In this document: piece by piece, positions 1 through 14,125 of the stretch
Layout: every line of letters starts with the position of its first letter
Position numbering within the stretch: the first letter of the stretch is position 1
Assembly: GCF_015223435.1 (NCBI RefSeq)
Contig: NZ_VHKO01000031.1
Span: forward strand, 1-32,878
DNA from: Vibrio hibernica
Lineage (GTDB): Bacteria; Pseudomonadota; Gammaproteobacteria; Enterobacterales; Vibrionaceae
Length of the DNA: 32,878 bases
Reading direction: 5' to 3'
Notes under the pieces: model-generated
Databases searched by the model: none
What the model saw: the letters and a program-made list of their open reading frames with translations, nothing else
What the model was told of the DNA's origin: nothing
Made by a program: the position numbers and the translations under genes

Positions 1-56
1 TGCTTAAGACACTAAAGTTTAAGTTAGATACGAATTGTATTTGACTAATGACTATC

Positions 57-84
57 AAAAAGGGCATCATTTGATGCCCTTTTT
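57..84 (+). terminator. Intrinsic terminator of the gene left of the window
   Basis: Perfect 8-bp GC-containing stem (GGGCATCA / TGATGCCC) with a two-base TT loop, flanked by five A and five T, so it ends in a U-run on + and also on -. It separates secE from whatever lies upstream (tufB or tRNA genes in relatives, not visible here). Confidence 0.85.
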
Positions 85-194
85 CTGCACTGAACAAAAA
101 GCAAAGTGTTTTTTGTGCTATTCAGTAAAGAATCTACATTAGATTTAAGATCTAATTTGTTTAGTTTATGGTCTTCTATAAGCTAATGAGTTAG

Positions 195-210
195 CCCTGC
201 TATAGCGGGG
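195..210 (+). other. Hairpin in the secE leader
   Basis: CCCTGC, loop TATA, GCGGGG forms a 6-bp stem with one G-U pair, 38 bases before the secE start and followed by a weak T-rich stretch (TTATTG). It could be a weak terminator or attenuator, or a structured end of the 5' leader. No function is established by sequence alone. Confidence 0.4.
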
Positions 211-248
211 TTATTGTCGTTAAAACAAAACTTGTCACAGGTTTGATT

Positions 249-626
249 ATGAAAGCCAAAGCTGAAACTCATGAGAGCTCAAAAGCTGCAGATGCTTTTA
301 AGTGGTTGATCACTTTTGCTCTGTTAGCCGCTGCTGTTGTCGGTAATTACCTGTATGGTGATATGTCTGTTGCTATTCGCGCCGCAGCTGTTGTTATTCT
401 TATCGCTGCAGCGTTAGGCGTTGCCGCATTAACAACGAAAGGTAAAGCTACGATAGTTTTTGCTCGAGAAGCAAAGCTAGAAGTTCGCAAAGTCATCTGG
501 CCTTCGCGCCAAGAGACAATGCAAACCACGTTTATCGTATTAGCTGTAAGTATTGTAATGGCTCTATTGCTTTGGGGTATCGACGGTATCATGGTCCGTT
601 TGATTGCTCTAGCAACTGGGGTGTAA
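249..626 (+). CDS. secE: Preprotein translocase subunit SecE
   Basis: Small inner-membrane subunit of the SecYEG channel, which clamps SecY and is needed for Sec-dependent export and insertion. The product is 125 residues with two N-terminal hydrophobic segments (roughly 17-35 and 43-63), an amphipathic cytoplasmic stretch containing the conserved KVIWPSRQE segment, and a C-terminal membrane helix (about 95-118); this is the three-helix form typical of gammaproteobacteria. I chose ATG 249 rather than the in-frame TTG at 243 because AGG at 239-241 sits seven bases before ATG and almost abuts TTG. It precedes nusG by ten bases, the usual secE-nusG operon. Confidence 0.96.
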   Translation: MKAKAETHESSKAADAFKWLITFALLAAAVVGNYLYGDMSVAIRAAAVVILIAAALGVAALTTKGKATIVFAREAKLEVRKVIWPSRQETMQTTFIVLAVSIVMALLLWGIDGIMVRLIALATGV

Positions 627-636
627 GGGGTTTTAA

Positions 637-1185
637 ATGAGTGAAGCACCAAAAAAACGCTGGTATGTCGTTCAAGCTTTTTCAGGATTTGAAGGGCGTG
701 TTGCGCAGTCTCTTCGTGAACATATTAAAATGCATGCTATGGAAGAATCCTTTGGCGATGTATTAGTTCCAACTGAAGAAGTTGTCGAGATGCGTGCAGG
801 TCAACGTCGTAAAAGTGAGCGTAAATTCTTCCCAGGCTACGTGTTAGTCCAAATGTTGATGAATGACGAATCATGGCACTTAGTACGTAGCATTCCTCGT
901 GTTATGGGCTTTATTGGTGGCACCTCAGATCGTCCAGCTCCAATTACGGATAAAGAAGCAGAAGCTATTTTAAACCGTTTAGAGAAGGCGAGTGAAGCAC
1001 CAAGGCCGAAGACATTGTTTGAGGCGGGTGAAGTTGTTCGAGTTACTGAAGGCCCATTTGCGGACTTTAACGGTACAGTTGAGCACGTTGATTATGAAAA
1101 AAGCCGTATAAAAGTGTCTGTTTCGATTTTTGGTCGAGCAACACCGGTTGAATTAGAATTCAGCCAAGTCGAGAAGAACGACTAA
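637..1185 (+). CDS. nusG: Transcription termination/antitermination factor NusG
   Basis: Universal elongation factor that binds RNA polymerase through its N-terminal domain and Rho or ribosomal protein S10 through its C-terminal domain. The 182-residue product matches the usual enterobacterial length (181). It starts with the typical [13 protein letters not shown] segment, carries [11 protein letters not shown] in the NGN domain (about residues 7-115), and ends with a KOW domain (about 128-180) with [19 protein letters not shown] lies just before ATG 637. The gene is co-transcribed with secE. No strong terminator follows, only the promoter and leader of rplK. Confidence 0.98.
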   Translation: MSEAPKKRWYVVQAFSGFEGRVAQSLREHIKMHAMEESFGDVLVPTEEVVEMRAGQRRKSERKFFPGYVLVQMLMNDESWHLVRSIPRVMGFIGGTSDRPAPITDKEAEAILNRLEKASEAPRPKTLFEAGEVVRVTEGPFADFNGTVEHVDYEKSRIKVSVSIFGRATPVELEFSQVEKND

Positions 1186-1242
1186 TCAGTTCATCGCTGG
1201 ATGACAGATCCAAGTGTTTTGTTGAAATAATAAACAAGATGC

Positions 1243-1271
1243 TTGTATAAGGTTCGAAATTTATTTATAAT
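1243..1271 (+). promoter_or_regulatory. Promoter of rplKA
   Basis: TTGTAT at 1243-1248, a 17-base spacer and a perfect TATAAT at 1266-1271, followed by the GC-rich TTCGCGCC discriminator. The rplJ promoter has an almost identical -10/discriminator, as expected for stringently controlled ribosomal protein promoters. Transcription should start near 1278, just before a hairpin (1279-1305). Confidence 0.8.
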
Positions 1272-1319
1272 TTCGCGCCTTTTTACAGGGTTTACCTGTT
1301 AAAAGTTTTCACATAAATC

Positions 1320-1352
1320 GGGGAGCTAATGAATGCATTAGCGATTGAACCC
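1320..1352 (+). promoter_or_regulatory. L1-binding translational operator in the rplK leader
   Basis: Outer GGGG/ACCC pairing plus inner stem GCTAATG-AATG-CATTAGC, with the asymmetric GCGATTGAACCC 3' side that mimics the L1 site on 23S rRNA. In E. coli L1 represses rplKA translation through such a leader. The element ends 17 bases before the rplK start. Confidence 0.8.
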
Positions 1353-1369
1353 AAAATTTAGGAATTATC

Positions 1370-1798
1370 ATGGCTAAGAAAGTAGAAGCTTATATCAAAC
1401 TGCAAGTTGCAGCTGGTATGGCAAATCCGAGTCCACCAGTAGGTCCTGCACTAGGTCAACATGGTGTAAACATCATGGAATTCTGTAAAGCATTTAATGC
1501 AAAAACAGAATCTATGGAGAAAGGTCTTCCAACTCCAGTTGTTATCTCTGTATACAGCGACCGTTCTTTTACGTTTATCACTAAAACACCGCCTGCAGCT
1601 GTTCTTTTAAAGAAAGCCGCTGGCCTAAAATCTGGTTCAGCTCGTCCAAATACGGACAAAGTGGGTACAATCACTGACGCTCAAGTGCAAGAGATTGCAG
1701 AAACTAAAGCGACTGATATGACTGGCGCAGACATCGAAGCGATGAAGCGTTCTATCGTGGGCACTGCTCGTTCAATGGGCCTAGTGGTAGAGGGATAA
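1370..1798 (+). CDS. rplK: 50S ribosomal protein L11
   Basis: Component of the ribosomal stalk base that binds the GTPase-associated centre of 23S rRNA and is required for RelA activation in the stringent response. The product is 142 residues, the standard length. The N-terminal domain has the proline-rich [14 protein letters not shown] segment, followed by the C-terminal RNA-binding domain ([18 protein letters not shown] near the end). AGGA lies before ATG 1370. The stop is four bases from rplA, so the two are translated from one message and share L1 control. Confidence 0.98.
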   Translation: MAKKVEAYIKLQVAAGMANPSPPVGPALGQHGVNIMEFCKAFNAKTESMEKGLPTPVVISVYSDRSFTFITKTPPAAVLLKKAAGLKSGSARPNTDKVGTITDAQVQEIAETKATDMTGADIEAMKRSIVGTARSMGLVVEG

Positions 1799-1802
1799 GA
1801 TC

Positions 1803-2507
1803 ATGGCAAAACTAACTAAACGTATGCGCACTATTCGTGAAAAAATCGAAGTGTCTAAAGAATACGAAATCAATGAAGCTATCGTTCTTCTTAAAGAACT
1901 AGCAACGGCTAAGTTCGTAGAAAGTGTTGACGTTGCTGTTAACCTTGGTATTGATGCTCGTAAATCTGATCAAAACGTTCGTGGCGCAACGGTTTTACCG
2001 CATGGTACTGGCCGTGATATTCGCGTTGCAGTATTTACTCAAGGTGCAAATGCTGAAGCGGCTAAAGCTGCTGGTGCAGATATCGTGGGTATGGAAGATC
2101 TAGCTGAACTTGTTAAGAAAGGCGAGATGAACTTTGACGTAGTGGTTGCTTCTCCTGATGCAATGCGCGTTGTTGGTCAACTTGGTACTATCTTAGGTCC
2201 ACGCGGCCTAATGCCAAACCCTAAAGTTGGTACTGTAACTCCTAACGTTGCTCAAGCAGTTAAAAATGCTAAAGCAGGTCAGGTTCGTTACCGTAATGAC
2301 AAAAACGGCATCATCCACACAACTATTGGTAAAGTGAGCTTTGACGCGAACCAACTACAAGAGAATTTAGAATCTCTTTTAGTCGCGCTTAAGAAAGCAA
2401 AACCTTCTTCAGCGAAAGGTACTTTCCTGAAAAAAGTGAGCATCTCTACCACTATGGGTGCTGGTGTTGCAGTTGATCAAGCAAGCTTAGATACTAAAGC
2501 TAGCTAA
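1803..2507 (+). CDS. rplA: 50S ribosomal protein L1
   Basis: Large-subunit protein of the L1 stalk, involved in release of E-site tRNA and autogenous repressor of rplKA translation. The product is 234 residues, the usual length. Domain I comes from both ends of the chain, and domain II contains the conserved [16 protein letters not shown] segment around residues 130-145. It follows rplK closely. The intergenic region after it carries the rplJ promoter rather than a strong terminator, so some read-through into rplJL is likely. Confidence 0.98.
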   Translation: MAKLTKRMRTIREKIEVSKEYEINEAIVLLKELATAKFVESVDVAVNLGIDARKSDQNVRGATVLPHGTGRDIRVAVFTQGANAEAAKAAGADIVGMEDLAELVKKGEMNFDVVVASPDAMRVVGQLGTILGPRGLMPNPKVGTVTPNVAQAVKNAKAGQVRYRNDKNGIIHTTIGKVSFDANQLQENLESLLVALKKAKPSSAKGTFLKKVSISTTMGAGVAVDQASLDTKAS

Positions 2508-2512
2508 TTAAT

Positions 2513-2540
2513 TTGCTTAGGCGTGAAATTTGTGTATAAT
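2513..2540 (+). promoter_or_regulatory. Promoter of rplJL-rpoBC
   Basis: TTGCTT at 2513-2518, a 16-base spacer and perfect TATAAT at 2535-2540, followed by TTTGCGCC. The -10 and discriminator copy those of the rplK promoter. It drives a leader of roughly 250 bases ahead of rplJ. Confidence 0.75.
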
Positions 2541-2631
2541 TTTGCGCCTATTTGACATGGTTGGAGTATTGCTTTTTTTGTCTACTTCTTTTTTAGAAAA
2601 AGACAGAGCAAATGATGCTTCCATCCAAGAC

Positions 2632-2741
2632 CGTAGGTGATTCATTCATTTTAATGTATGAAACTTAATTTTACCTACGTAGATGGTGCCCGAACGGATG
2701 GTCGTATTTCATTTCTTGAAATATTCATTTGGGAATGCACC
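2632..2741 (+). promoter_or_regulatory. L10-type leader RNA (autoregulatory) before rplJ
   Basis: The long rplJ leader contains CGTAGGT (2632-2638) pairing with ACCTACG (2673-2679), and GGTGC (2685-2689) pairing with GCACC (2737-2741). This arrangement of helices around a GGTGCC segment is that expected of the L10(L12)4-binding leader known in E. coli. A further short hairpin (CTCAA/TTGAG, 2751-2765) precedes the ribosome binding site CAGGAG. Boundaries are approximate because the pairing was read by eye. Confidence 0.65.
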
Positions 2742-2795
2742 AAAAGAACCCTCAAAATTTTTGAGTGGTGTAACTACAACCAGGAGTAAATCCAA

Positions 2796-3290
2796 ATGGC
2801 TTTAAATCTTCAAGACAAACAAGCAATTGTTGCTGAAGTTAACGAAGCAGCCAGTGGTGCACTTTCTGCAGTTGTTGCTGACTCTCGTGGCGTTGCTGTT
2901 GGTGCGATGACTTCCCTACGTAAACAAGCTCGCGAAGCGGGTGTTTACCTGAAAGTTGTTCGTAACACATTGGCTCGTCGTGCGGTAGTTGGTACAGACT
3001 ACGAATGTCTTCAAGACGTATTCGTTGGTCCTACTTTGATCGGTTTCTCTAATGAGCACCCTGGTGCTGCTGCGCGTCTTTTTAAAGACTTTGCAAAAGA
3101 GAATAAGAAATTCGAAATCAAAGCAGCTGCATTTGAAGGCGTTATTACTGATGCTGATCGACTAGCGACACTACCTACTTACGACGAAGCTATCGCACGC
3201 TTAATGATGTGCATGAAAGAAGCTTCTGCTGGTAAGTTGGTACGTACTATCGCTGCTGTTCGTGATCAAAAACAAGAAGTTGCGGCATAA
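2796..3290 (+). CDS. rplJ: 50S ribosomal protein L10
   Basis: Base of the L7/L12 stalk: it anchors L12 dimers on 23S rRNA and, with L12, represses its own leader. The product is 164 residues, near the family's usual 165. The N-terminal rRNA-binding domain includes [21 protein letters not shown] and [11 protein letters not shown]. The C-terminal helix that binds L12 dimers follows (about 135-160). CAGGAG precedes ATG 2796. rplL follows after 59 bases. Confidence 0.98.
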   Translation: MALNLQDKQAIVAEVNEAASGALSAVVADSRGVAVGAMTSLRKQAREAGVYLKVVRNTLARRAVVGTDYECLQDVFVGPTLIGFSNEHPGAAARLFKDFAKENKKFEIKAAAFEGVITDADRLATLPTYDEAIARLMMCMKEASAGKLVRTIAAVRDQKQEVAA

Positions 3291-3349
3291 GCCCTACTTT
3301 AATTTTGATTACCATATAAACTTATTGTTAACTTTAAAAGAGAATTGTT

Positions 3350-3718
3350 ATGTCTATTACTAACGAGCAAATCCTAGACGCAGTTGCAGAAATGTCTGTA
3401 ATGCAAGTTGTTGAGCTTATCGAAGCTATGGAAGAAAAATTCGGCGTTTCTGCTGCTGCAGCTGTTGTTGCTGGTGGCGCTGCTGCAGGTGATGCTGCAG
3501 AAGAGCAAACTGAATTTGACGTTATCTTAACTGCTATTGGCGGAAACAAAGTTTCTGTAATCAAAGCAGTACGTGGCGCGACAGGTCTTGGCTTGAAAGA
3601 AGCTAAAGGTCTAGTTGATAGTGCTCCTGCTCCGCTTAAAGAAGCAATTTCTAAAGACGAAGCTGAAGCTCTTAAAGCAACTCTAGAAGAAGCTGGTGCT
3701 TCTGTTGAAATCAAGTAA
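3350..3718 (+). CDS. rplL: 50S ribosomal protein L7/L12
   Basis: Multicopy acidic stalk protein that recruits translational GTPases. The product is 122 residues. It has the N-terminal dimerisation helix pair (about 1-32), an alanine/glycine-rich flexible hinge (about 33-50), and the C-terminal factor-binding domain with [23 protein letters not shown] (about 64-86). AGAG lies a short distance before ATG 3350. It is followed by two adjacent hairpins that set its high expression relative to rpoB. Confidence 0.98.
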   Translation: MSITNEQILDAVAEMSVMQVVELIEAMEEKFGVSAAAAVVAGGAAAGDAAEEQTEFDVILTAIGGNKVSVIKAVRGATGLGLKEAKGLVDSAPAPLKEAISKDEAEALKATLEEAGASVEIK

Positions 3719-3733
3719 TTATTATTTGATTTC

Positions 3734-3781
3734 TTAGCCGCAAGGCTAATGGCTGGTGGTTTATTAACCACCGGCCTTTTT
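3734..3781 (+). terminator. rplL-rpoB attenuator: two adjacent hairpins
   Basis: The first hairpin is TTAGCC-GCAA-GGCTAA (3734-3749), a GNRA tetraloop. The second is a long stem with GGTGGTT/AACCACC and outer GGC/GCC pairs (3751-3776) followed by TTTTT. In E. coli the same position holds a partial terminator (and a processing site) that lowers rpoBC transcription relative to rplJL; the same role is inferred here. Confidence 0.8.
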
Positions 3782-3994
3782 GCGCTGTAGGGTGTAGACT
3801 AATTTTCCCGCTGTTTAGGCGTCTATATCCAAGCAAAAAACACCGTTAAGACTCTGCTGAAATAACTTTTAGATGAGATTAGGGTGTCACTACAGAAAAC
3901 AGTGTTGTTAGTCACTGTCCCCGTGTTACCAACTCAGTTGGTTTCAACGTGTTTTGGGCAGTTCGGGTCACTTATCAGCTAGCTGAGGAACCCC
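3782..3994 (+). other. rpoB 5' region with a structured leader
   Basis: 213 bases without an ORF between the attenuator and rpoB. It contains a hairpin at 3922-3951: inner stem ACCAAC-TCA-GTTGGT with an outer CGTGTT/AACGTG helix that includes G-U pairs. A TGAGGA ribosome-binding site lies just before the rpoB start. I see no convincing promoter here. Confidence 0.45.
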
Positions 3995-6900
3995 ATGGTT
4001 TACTCTTACACCGAGAAAAAGCGCATCCGTAAGGATTTTGGTAAGCGTCCACAAGTTTTGGACGTTCCATATTTGCTATCGATCCAGCTCGATTCATTCG
4101 ACAAGTTCATTGAACAGGATCCTGAAGGTCAATATGGTCTGGAAGCTGCCTTCCGTTCTGTATTTCCAATCCAGAGCTATAATGGCAATTCTGAGCTGCA
4201 ATACGTTAGCTACCGTCTTGGTGAGCCAGTGTTTGACGTTAAAGAATGTCAAATTCGTGGTATCACTTATTCGAAGCCACTACGCGTAAAATTACGTTTA
4301 GTTGTTTTTGATAAGGAAGCACCAGCAGGTACCGTAAAAGACATCAAAGAACAAGAAGTCTACATGGGCGAAATTCCGCTTATGACAGACAATGGTACCT
4401 TCGTAATCAATGGTACTGAGAGGGTTATCGTATCCCAGTTGCACCGAAGCCCAGGCGTGTTCTTCGACAGCGATAAGGGTAAAACTCACTCGTCAGGAAA
4501 AGTGCTTTATAATGCACGTGTTATTCCTTACCGTGGTTCATGGTTAGATTTTGAGTTCGATCCAAAAGATAACTTATATGTACGTATTGACCGTCGTCGT
4601 AAATTACCGGCGTCTATCATTTTACGTGCATTGCGCAAAACGACTGAAGAAATCTTAGATATCTTCTTTGAAAAAGTGCGTTTTGAAGTAAAAGATCAAA
4701 CTCTATTAATGGAGTTAGTACCAGATCGTCTACGTGGTGAAACCGCTTCTTTTGATATTGAAGCGAATGGCACAGTTTACGTAGAGGCTGGACGTCGTGT
4801 TACTGCTCGTCATATTCGTAGCCTAGAAAAAGATGGTGTGGAATTCATTGAAGTTCCAGTTGAATACATCGTAGGTAAAGTAGCTTCAAAAGATTATATC
4901 GATGAAGCAACTGGCGAAATTATTGTTGCAGCAAACCAAGAAATTTCTTTAGAAGCATTGGCGAATCTTTCTCAAGCAGGCTACAAGCAACTTGAAGTTC
5001 TATTTACCAATGATCTAGACCATGGCCCATTCATGTCTGACACATTACGTGTTGACAGCACAACCGATCGTATTTCTGCTTTAGTAGAAATCTATCGCAT
5101 GATGCGCCCTGGCGAGCCACCAACAAAAGAAGCCGCGGAATCACTATTTAACAGTTTGTTCTTTGCTGAAGAGCGTTATGACTTATCGACTGTTGGTCGT
5201 ATGAAGTTTAATAGCTCAATTGATCGTGAAGATGCTCAAGAGCAAAGTATTCTTGATGAAACTGATATTATTGCAGTGATGAAGAAGCTGATCGGTATTC
5301 GTAACGGTGAAGGCGAGGTTGATGATATCGATCACCTTGGTAACCGTCGTATCCGTTCTGTTGGTGAGATGGCTGAAAACCAATTCCGTGTTGGTCTAGT
5401 CCGTGTTGAACGTGCAGTGAAAGAACGTCTAAGTCTTGGTGATTTAGATGCGATCATGCCACAAGATCTTATCAATGCTAAGCCGATTTCGGCTGCAGTG
5501 AAAGAGTTCTTCGGCTCATCACAGCTTTCTCAATTTATGGATCAGAACAACCCGTTGTCAGAAGTGACGCACAAACGTCGTATTTCTGCATTAGGGCCTG
5601 GCGGCTTGACACGTGAGCGTGCTGGTTTTGAAGTACGTGATGTTCACGTAACTCACTACGGTCGTTTATGTCCAATCGAAACGCCTGAAGGTCCAAACAT
5701 CGGTCTAATTAACTCATTATCAGCGTTTGCTCGTTGTAATGAATATGGTTTCCTTGAAACCCCTTACCGTCGCGTTGTTGATGGTATTGTGACTGAAGAT
5801 GTGGATTATCTGTCAGCTATTGAAGAAGGTCAGTTTGTTATCGCTCAGGCGAACGCACACTTGACTGATGACAGTCGCTTTGCTGAAGAGCTCATTACTG
5901 CTCGTCAAAAAGGTGAATCTGGTCTACACCCACGTGATCATGTGAATTACATGGACGTGGCAACAAACCAAGTTGTATCTATCGCTGCTTCGCTTATCCC
6001 GTTCCTAGAACACGATGATGCGAACCGTGCATTGATGGGTGCAAACATGCAACGTCAAGCGGTTCCAACACTACGCGCTGATAAGCCGTTAGTTGGTACT
6101 GGTATTGAGCGTAATGTGGCGGTTGACTCAGGTGTAACTGCGGTAGCGAAACGTGGCGGTACAGTTCAGTCTGTAGATGCTTCTCGTATCGTAGTAAAAG
6201 TTAATGAGGAAGAATTAGTACCAGGCGAAGCCGGTATTGATATCTATAACTTAACTAAGTACACCCGTTCTAACCAAAATACATGTATTAACCAACGCCC
6301 AACTGTGATGCCTGGTGAACGCTGTGCACGCGGTGATGTAATCGCTGATGGTCCTTCAACCGACCTTGGTGAATTAGCGCTTGGCCAAAACATGCGTATC
6401 GCATTTATGCCTTGGAATGGTTACAACTTCGAAGATTCCATCTTGGTTTCTGAGCGTGTTGTTCAAGAAGACCGTTTCACTACGATTCACATTCAAGAAC
6501 TGTCTTGTGTGGCTCGTGATACTAAGCTTGGTAGTGAAGAAATTACGGCTGATATTCCAAACGTAGGTGAGTCTGCTCTGTCTAAATTAGACGAGTCAGG
6601 TATCGTTTACATCGGTGCTGAAGTGAAGGGTGGCGACATCCTAGTTGGTAAAGTAACCCCTAAAGGTGAAACTCAGCTAACTCCGGAAGAAAAGCTTCTA
6701 CGAGCTATCTTCGGTGAGAAAGCATCAGATGTGAAAGATACATCTCTACGTGTACCTAACTCTGTTTCTGGTACGATCATTGATGTTCAAGTCTTTACTC
6801 GCGATGGCGTAGAAAAAGACAAGCGTGCGCTTGAAATTGAACAAATGCAGCTTAAAGAAGCGAAAAAAGATTTGACTGAAGAGTTCCAAATCTTAGAAGG

Positions 6901-8023
6901 CGGCCTATTGGCTCGTGTTCGTTCACTTCTTCTATCTGGCGGCTTCTCTGAAGCTCGACTAGATGGCATGGAGCGTAAGCAATGGTTAGTACAAACACTG
7001 GAAGATGACAATCTTCAATCTCAGCTTGAACAACTTGCTGAGCAGTGGGACGAGATTAAAGCTGACTTTGATAAGAAGTTTGATACTAAGCGTCGTAAGA
7101 TCACTCAAGGTGATGATCTTGCACCAGGTGTACTGAAAATTGTTAAGGTTTACCTTGCAGTTAAACGTCGCATTCAGCCTGGTGATAAGATGGCGGGTCG
7201 TCATGGTAACAAGGGTGTTATCTCTAAGATTAACCCTGTTGAAGACATGCCTTATGATGAAAAAGGTCAACCTGTTGATATCGTGCTAAACCCACTGGGT
7301 GTACCGTCACGTATGAACATTGGTCAGATCTTAGAAGTTCACTTAGGTCTTGCTGCTAAAGGTATTGGCGACAAGATCAACCAGATGGTGAAAGAGCAAC
7401 AGGAACTGGCTAAGTTCCGTACGTTCTTACAGAAGGTTTATGATCTAGGTGATACTCGTCAAGAAGTTAATATTGCTGAATTGTCTGATGACGAAGTTCG
7501 CACTTTAGTTAAAAACTTACGTGGTGGTCTACCGATCGCAACGCCAGTGTTTGATGGTGCTAACGAACCAGCAATTAAAGAGCTGCTTGCTCTTGCCGAC
7601 CTTCCAACGTCAGGTCAATTAGATCTGTATGACGGACGTACTGGTGATAAGTTTGAGCGTCCTGTAACTGTCGGTTACATGTACATGCTAAAACTGAACC
7701 ACTTGGTTGATGACAAGATGCACGCACGTTCTACTGGCTCGTACAGCCTAGTAACTCAGCAACCACTTGGTGGTAAAGCTCAGTTCGGTGGCCAGCGTTT
7801 CGGTGAGATGGAAGTATGGGCACTAGAGGCATACGGTGCTGCTTACACTCTACAAGAAATGCTAACGGTTAAGTCTGATGATGTGAATGGCCGTACTAAG
7901 ATGTATAAGAGCATCGTAGATGGTGATCACAGCATGGATCCTGGAATGCCAGAATCTTTCAACGTATTGTTGAAAGAGATTCGCTCTCTAGGTATTAACA
8001 TCGAGCTAGAAGACAAAGAGTAA
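3995..8023 (+). CDS. rpoB: DNA-directed RNA polymerase subunit beta
   Basis: Catalytic beta subunit of RNA polymerase. At 1342 residues it has exactly the E. coli length and reads as an orthologue throughout. The rifampicin pocket is recognisable ([21 protein letters not shown], then ISALGPGG) and shows the sensitive-type residues. Further on are [18 protein letters not shown], the [12 protein letters not shown] active-site segment, and the C-terminal [24 protein letters not shown] that contacts beta'. TGAGGA precedes ATG 3995. It is transcribed from the rplJ promoter through the attenuator, and with rpoC it forms the polymerase core genes. Confidence 0.99.
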   Translation: MVYSYTEKKRIRKDFGKRPQVLDVPYLLSIQLDSFDKFIEQDPEGQYGLEAAFRSVFPIQSYNGNSELQYVSYRLGEPVFDVKECQIRGITYSKPLRVKLRLVVFDKEAPAGTVKDIKEQEVYMGEIPLMTDNGTFVINGTERVIVSQLHRSPGVFFDSDKGKTHSSGKVLYNARVIPYRGSWLDFEFDPKDNLYVRIDRRRKLPASIILRALRKTTEEILDIFFEKVRFEVKDQTLLMELVPDRLRGETASFDIEANGTVYVEAGRRVTARHIRSLEKDGVEFIEVPVEYIVGKVASKDYIDEATGEIIVAANQEISLEALANLSQAGYKQLEVLFTNDLDHGPFMSDTLRVDSTTDRISALVEIYRMMRPGEPPTKEAAESLFNSLFFAEERYDLSTVGRMKFNSSIDREDAQEQSILDETDIIAVMKKLIGIRNGEGEVDDIDHLGNRRIRSVGEMAENQFRVGLVRVERAVKERLSLGDLDAIMPQDLINAKPISAAVKEFFGSSQLSQFMDQNNPLSEVTHKRRISALGPGGLTRERAGFEVRDVHVTHYGRLCPIETPEGPNIGLINSLSAFARCNEYGFLETPYRRVVDGIVTEDVDYLSAIEEGQFVIAQANAHLTDDSRFAEELITARQKGESGLHPRDHVNYMDVATNQVVSIAASLIPFLEHDDANRALMGANMQRQAVPTLRADKPLVGTGIERNVAVDSGVTAVAKRGGTVQSVDASRIVVKVNEEELVPGEAGIDIYNLTKYTRSNQNTCINQRPTVMPGERCARGDVIADGPSTDLGELALGQNMRIAFMPWNGYNFEDSILVSERVVQEDRFTTIHIQELSCVARDTKLGSEEITADIPNVGESALSKLDESGIVYIGAEVKGGDILVGKVTPKGETQLTPEEKLLRAIFGEKASDVKDTSLRVPNSVSGTIIDVQVFTRDGVEKDKRALEIEQMQLKEAKKDLTEEFQILEGGLLARVRSLLLSGGFSEARLDGMERKQWLVQTLEDDNLQSQLEQLAEQWDEIKADFDKKFDTKRRKITQGDDLAPGVLKIVKVYLAVKRRIQPGDKMAGRHGNKGVISKINPVEDMPYDEKGQPVDIVLNPLGVPSRMNIGQILEVHLGLAAKGIGDKINQMVKEQQELAKFRTFLQKVYDLGDTRQEVNIAELSDDEVRTLVKNLRGGLPIATPVFDGANEPAIKELLALADLPTSGQLDLYDGRTGDKFERPVTVGYMYMLKLNHLVDDKMHARSTGSYSLVTQQPLGGKAQFGGQRFGEMEVWALEAYGAAYTLQEMLTVKSDDVNGRTKMYKSIVDGDHSMDPGMPESFNVLLKEIRSLGINIELEDKE

Positions 8024-8082
8024 TTATTAATTGCAGCGCAAAGTCTGAAATTAATATAGCACCTTGGATTAACCCGGTAGAA

Positions 8083-8108
8083 AAGAGGCGTTCAACCGAA
8101 CGCCTCTT
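8083..8108 (+). other. Strong intercistronic hairpin between rpoB and rpoC
   Basis: Perfect 11-bp stem AAGAGGCGTTC / GAACGCCTCTT around an AACC loop. Only AACTCC follows, so it lacks the U-run of an intrinsic terminator. It ends 21 bases before the rpoC start, close to its AGGAG. Possible roles are an mRNA processing or stability element, or modulation of rpoC translation; this is inference. Confidence 0.8.
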
Positions 8109-8129
8109 AACTCCTTACAGGAGCTGATT

Positions 8130-12323
<4,194 letters not shown>

Positions 12324-12350
12324 GTCTTTCGAATATTCAGATAAAGTATT

Positions 12351-12380
12351 AAAGGCACCTTCGGGTGCCTTTTTGTTTTT
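12351..12380 (+). terminator. Intrinsic terminator of the rpoBC operon
   Basis: AAAGGCACC-TTCG-GGTGCCTTT, a 9-bp stem with the very stable UUCG tetraloop, followed by TTGTTTTT. It lies 28 bases after the rpoC stop. The remaining 124 bases up to the next gene contain nothing I can identify. Confidence 0.95.
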
Positions 12381-12504
12381 AGGGGATTTAATTTAGTTTA
12401 TTGATAATATAAGAAAATTTGTGGGTATTCCTTGAACTCATGGTGTTAAAAAATAGAAGGCGTATACTTTTGACTGTTTTTCATGTTTTAAGTGAATCGT
12501 AATA

Positions 12505-13398
12505 ATGCTCTACCTCTTCCCTATGGTTACCGTATTTATTTGGGCTGGTAACTCCATTATTAATAAAATGGCTTCTACCGTCATTGATCCTGGCGCGATC
12601 TCTTTTTATCGTTGGTTTGTCGCTTTGATCGTATTGACACCTTTTCTGGCAATTCCTACTTGGAAGCGTAGAAAACAAATTATTCCTTACCTACCTAAAC
12701 TTGCTTTTCTTTCTTTGCTTGGAATGGTGTTAAATCAATCGTTAGGTTATTACGCAGGGTTGACTACGACAGCGCTCAATTTATCGCTTATTACGTCTCT
12801 TGTGCCTTTAATCGGATTGTTTCTGAGTATTCCACTATTAAATCAAAAACTGACTTTGTATGCGGTTTTAGGCGCGGCTATTTCGTTTTCGGGTTTACTG
12901 ATCATGTTAAGCCATGGGAATGTAATGTCATTGTTTGTGCAAGATATTAATGAAGGGGATTTGTTGGTTTTATTAGCGACATTGGCTTACGCGTTATATG
13001 TCGTCTTGATCAAGCGTTGGCGGATGCCTATTTCAAATTGGCAGTCGGTTTATATGCAAGTTTGTTGTGCGATTGTTTTTCTGTTTCCACTGTTTAGCCT
13101 GAGCGCTCCTGTTATATTTACTCAACAGACAGTGCCATTAATTTTGTATGCAGGTTTACTGGCTTCGATTATCGCGCCTTGGTGTTGGATGATGGGGATT
13201 GAACATTTAGGTGCGGATAAAGCGGCTATTTTTATGAACCTTATGCCAGCACTAACTGCGGTTTTAGCGAGTTTTATTTTGCATGAAAAATTGACGCTAT
13301 TTCATTATGTCGGGATGATCATGATTATAGGCGGGGTTATTCTGGCGCAGAGAAGTCGTAATGTGAAACCTATAATAGCCAAGGTGCCACAAAAATAA
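12505..13398 (+). CDS. EamA/DMT-superfamily transporter (10-TM permease)
   Basis: Probable inner-membrane metabolite or drug exporter of the drug/metabolite transporter superfamily; the substrate is unknown. The 297-residue product is almost entirely hydrophobic, with about ten membrane segments in two EamA repeats (about 5-135 and 150-285). The first repeat begins FIWAGNSIINK and has the family-typical YRWFVAL; each half ends with a short-loop hairpin such as GMIMIIGGVILAQR. The C-terminus is positively charged. ATG 12505 fits the first helix, although its ribosome binding site is weak. It stands alone between the rpoC terminator and a bidirectional terminator shared with rsd, and is not part of the conserved core order. 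Confidence 0.85.
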   Translation: MLYLFPMVTVFIWAGNSIINKMASTVIDPGAISFYRWFVALIVLTPFLAIPTWKRRKQIIPYLPKLAFLSLLGMVLNQSLGYYAGLTTTALNLSLITSLVPLIGLFLSIPLLNQKLTLYAVLGAAISFSGLLIMLSHGNVMSLFVQDINEGDLLVLLATLAYALYVVLIKRWRMPISNWQSVYMQVCCAIVFLFPLFSLSAPVIFTQQTVPLILYAGLLASIIAPWCWMMGIEHLGADKAAIFMNLMPALTAVLASFILHEKLTLFHYVGMIMIIGGVILAQRSRNVKPIIAKVPQK

Positions 13399-13408
13399 CA
13401 AGTAAACA

Positions 13409-13436
13409 TTATCGCCATCCAGTAGGGTGGCGATAA
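13409..13436. terminator. Bidirectional terminator between the EamA gene and rsd
   Basis: 12-bp stem TTATCGCCATCC / GGGTGGCGATAA with one G-T pair and an AGTA loop, between two convergent genes. T-richness is only moderate on either side (better on the - strand), so efficiency is uncertain. Confidence 0.7.
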
Positions 13437-13453
13437 ACCAATCGTTGGTGTAT

Positions 13454-13945
13454 TTAAGCCCCTGGCGGGATCTCTAAACTTTCAGCAATCATTTGAATAA
13501 GCTGATCTTCTAACTCAAACCGCTCTTCCATAACCTCTCCAATTTCAGACAGATCGGCATCAAAGTCTTCTAATTCATCTTCTGCTGCAACATCAGCATA
13601 CTTATCGGTGTAATTGAGTAGCGGTTCGGTCGTTTTGACGATATCAAAATAAGTACGGTCTATTTCTTCTGTCGGTGAGAACCCAGTAGAATGCCATTTA
13701 GCCATGACCATATCATAAATTTTAAAATGACCTGCAGAGATGTAATCGACGACATGTTGACAGAAATTTTGTAATTCTTCTGGAGGTGGAAGTTGAGTGA
13801 GGGCGGCTTTTTTGTTGGCGTTTGGTTTTAAGGCGGCAAGCTTGCAATATTCAACAAGCAATACTTGGCGAGTAGAAAGCCAATGGTCGATAACATCGCT
13901 AGAGCCACCAAATTGGGCTTGAGTTTGTTTAAATTTATTTAGCAT
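13454..13945 (-). CDS. rsd: Anti-sigma-70 factor Rsd (regulator of sigma D)
   Basis: Binds free sigma-70 and favours use of alternative sigma factors in stationary phase; in E. coli it also interacts with SpoT. The product is 163 residues (E. coli 158). Conserved blocks are a start MLNKF, DxWLxxRQxLLVxYCKL, FCQHVVDYISAGHFKIYD, and the C-terminal LSEIGEVMEERFELEDQL. The frame is open upstream for 56 more codons, but ATG 13945 matches the family start and has AGAGGA eight to nine bases before it. Divergent from nudC, as in E. coli, with 180 bases between. Confidence 0.93.
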   Translation of the reverse strand: MLNKFKQTQAQFGGSSDVIDHWLSTRQVLLVEYCKLAALKPNANKKAALTQLPPPEELQNFCQHVVDYISAGHFKIYDMVMAKWHSTGFSPTEEIDRTYFDIVKTTEPLLNYTDKYADVAAEDELEDFDADLSEIGEVMEERFELEDQLIQMIAESLEIPPGA

Positions 13946-14125
13946 GACGGTATCCTCTTTATTGCTGTTGCATGATTTGCAATCAGCGTCTCTACTGGGT
14001 AGAGCATCCTTTTGATTGTGTATACCATGATCCTTATAAGTGATAATGGATACCCAATCGATAACCACTGGTATGAAATTAGATTGCCAGTAAAATGGTG
14101 GAACTTCAAGCAATGAGGGAAGCGG

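Noticed and set aside
3334..3771. 145-codon open frame antisense to rplL
   Set aside because: Alanine/serine-rich mirror of the rplL codons; it runs through the attenuator hairpin and has no start signals.
6986..7270. 94-codon antisense frame in rpoB
   Set aside because: It lies opposite a conserved active-site region, and its composition and position match a chance reading of rpoB codons.
13946..14113. Upstream extension of rsd by 56 codons
   Set aside because: The extra residues do not match the Rsd family. The inner ATG 13945 has AGAGGA and the conserved MLNKF start, and the extension would reach almost to the nudC start.
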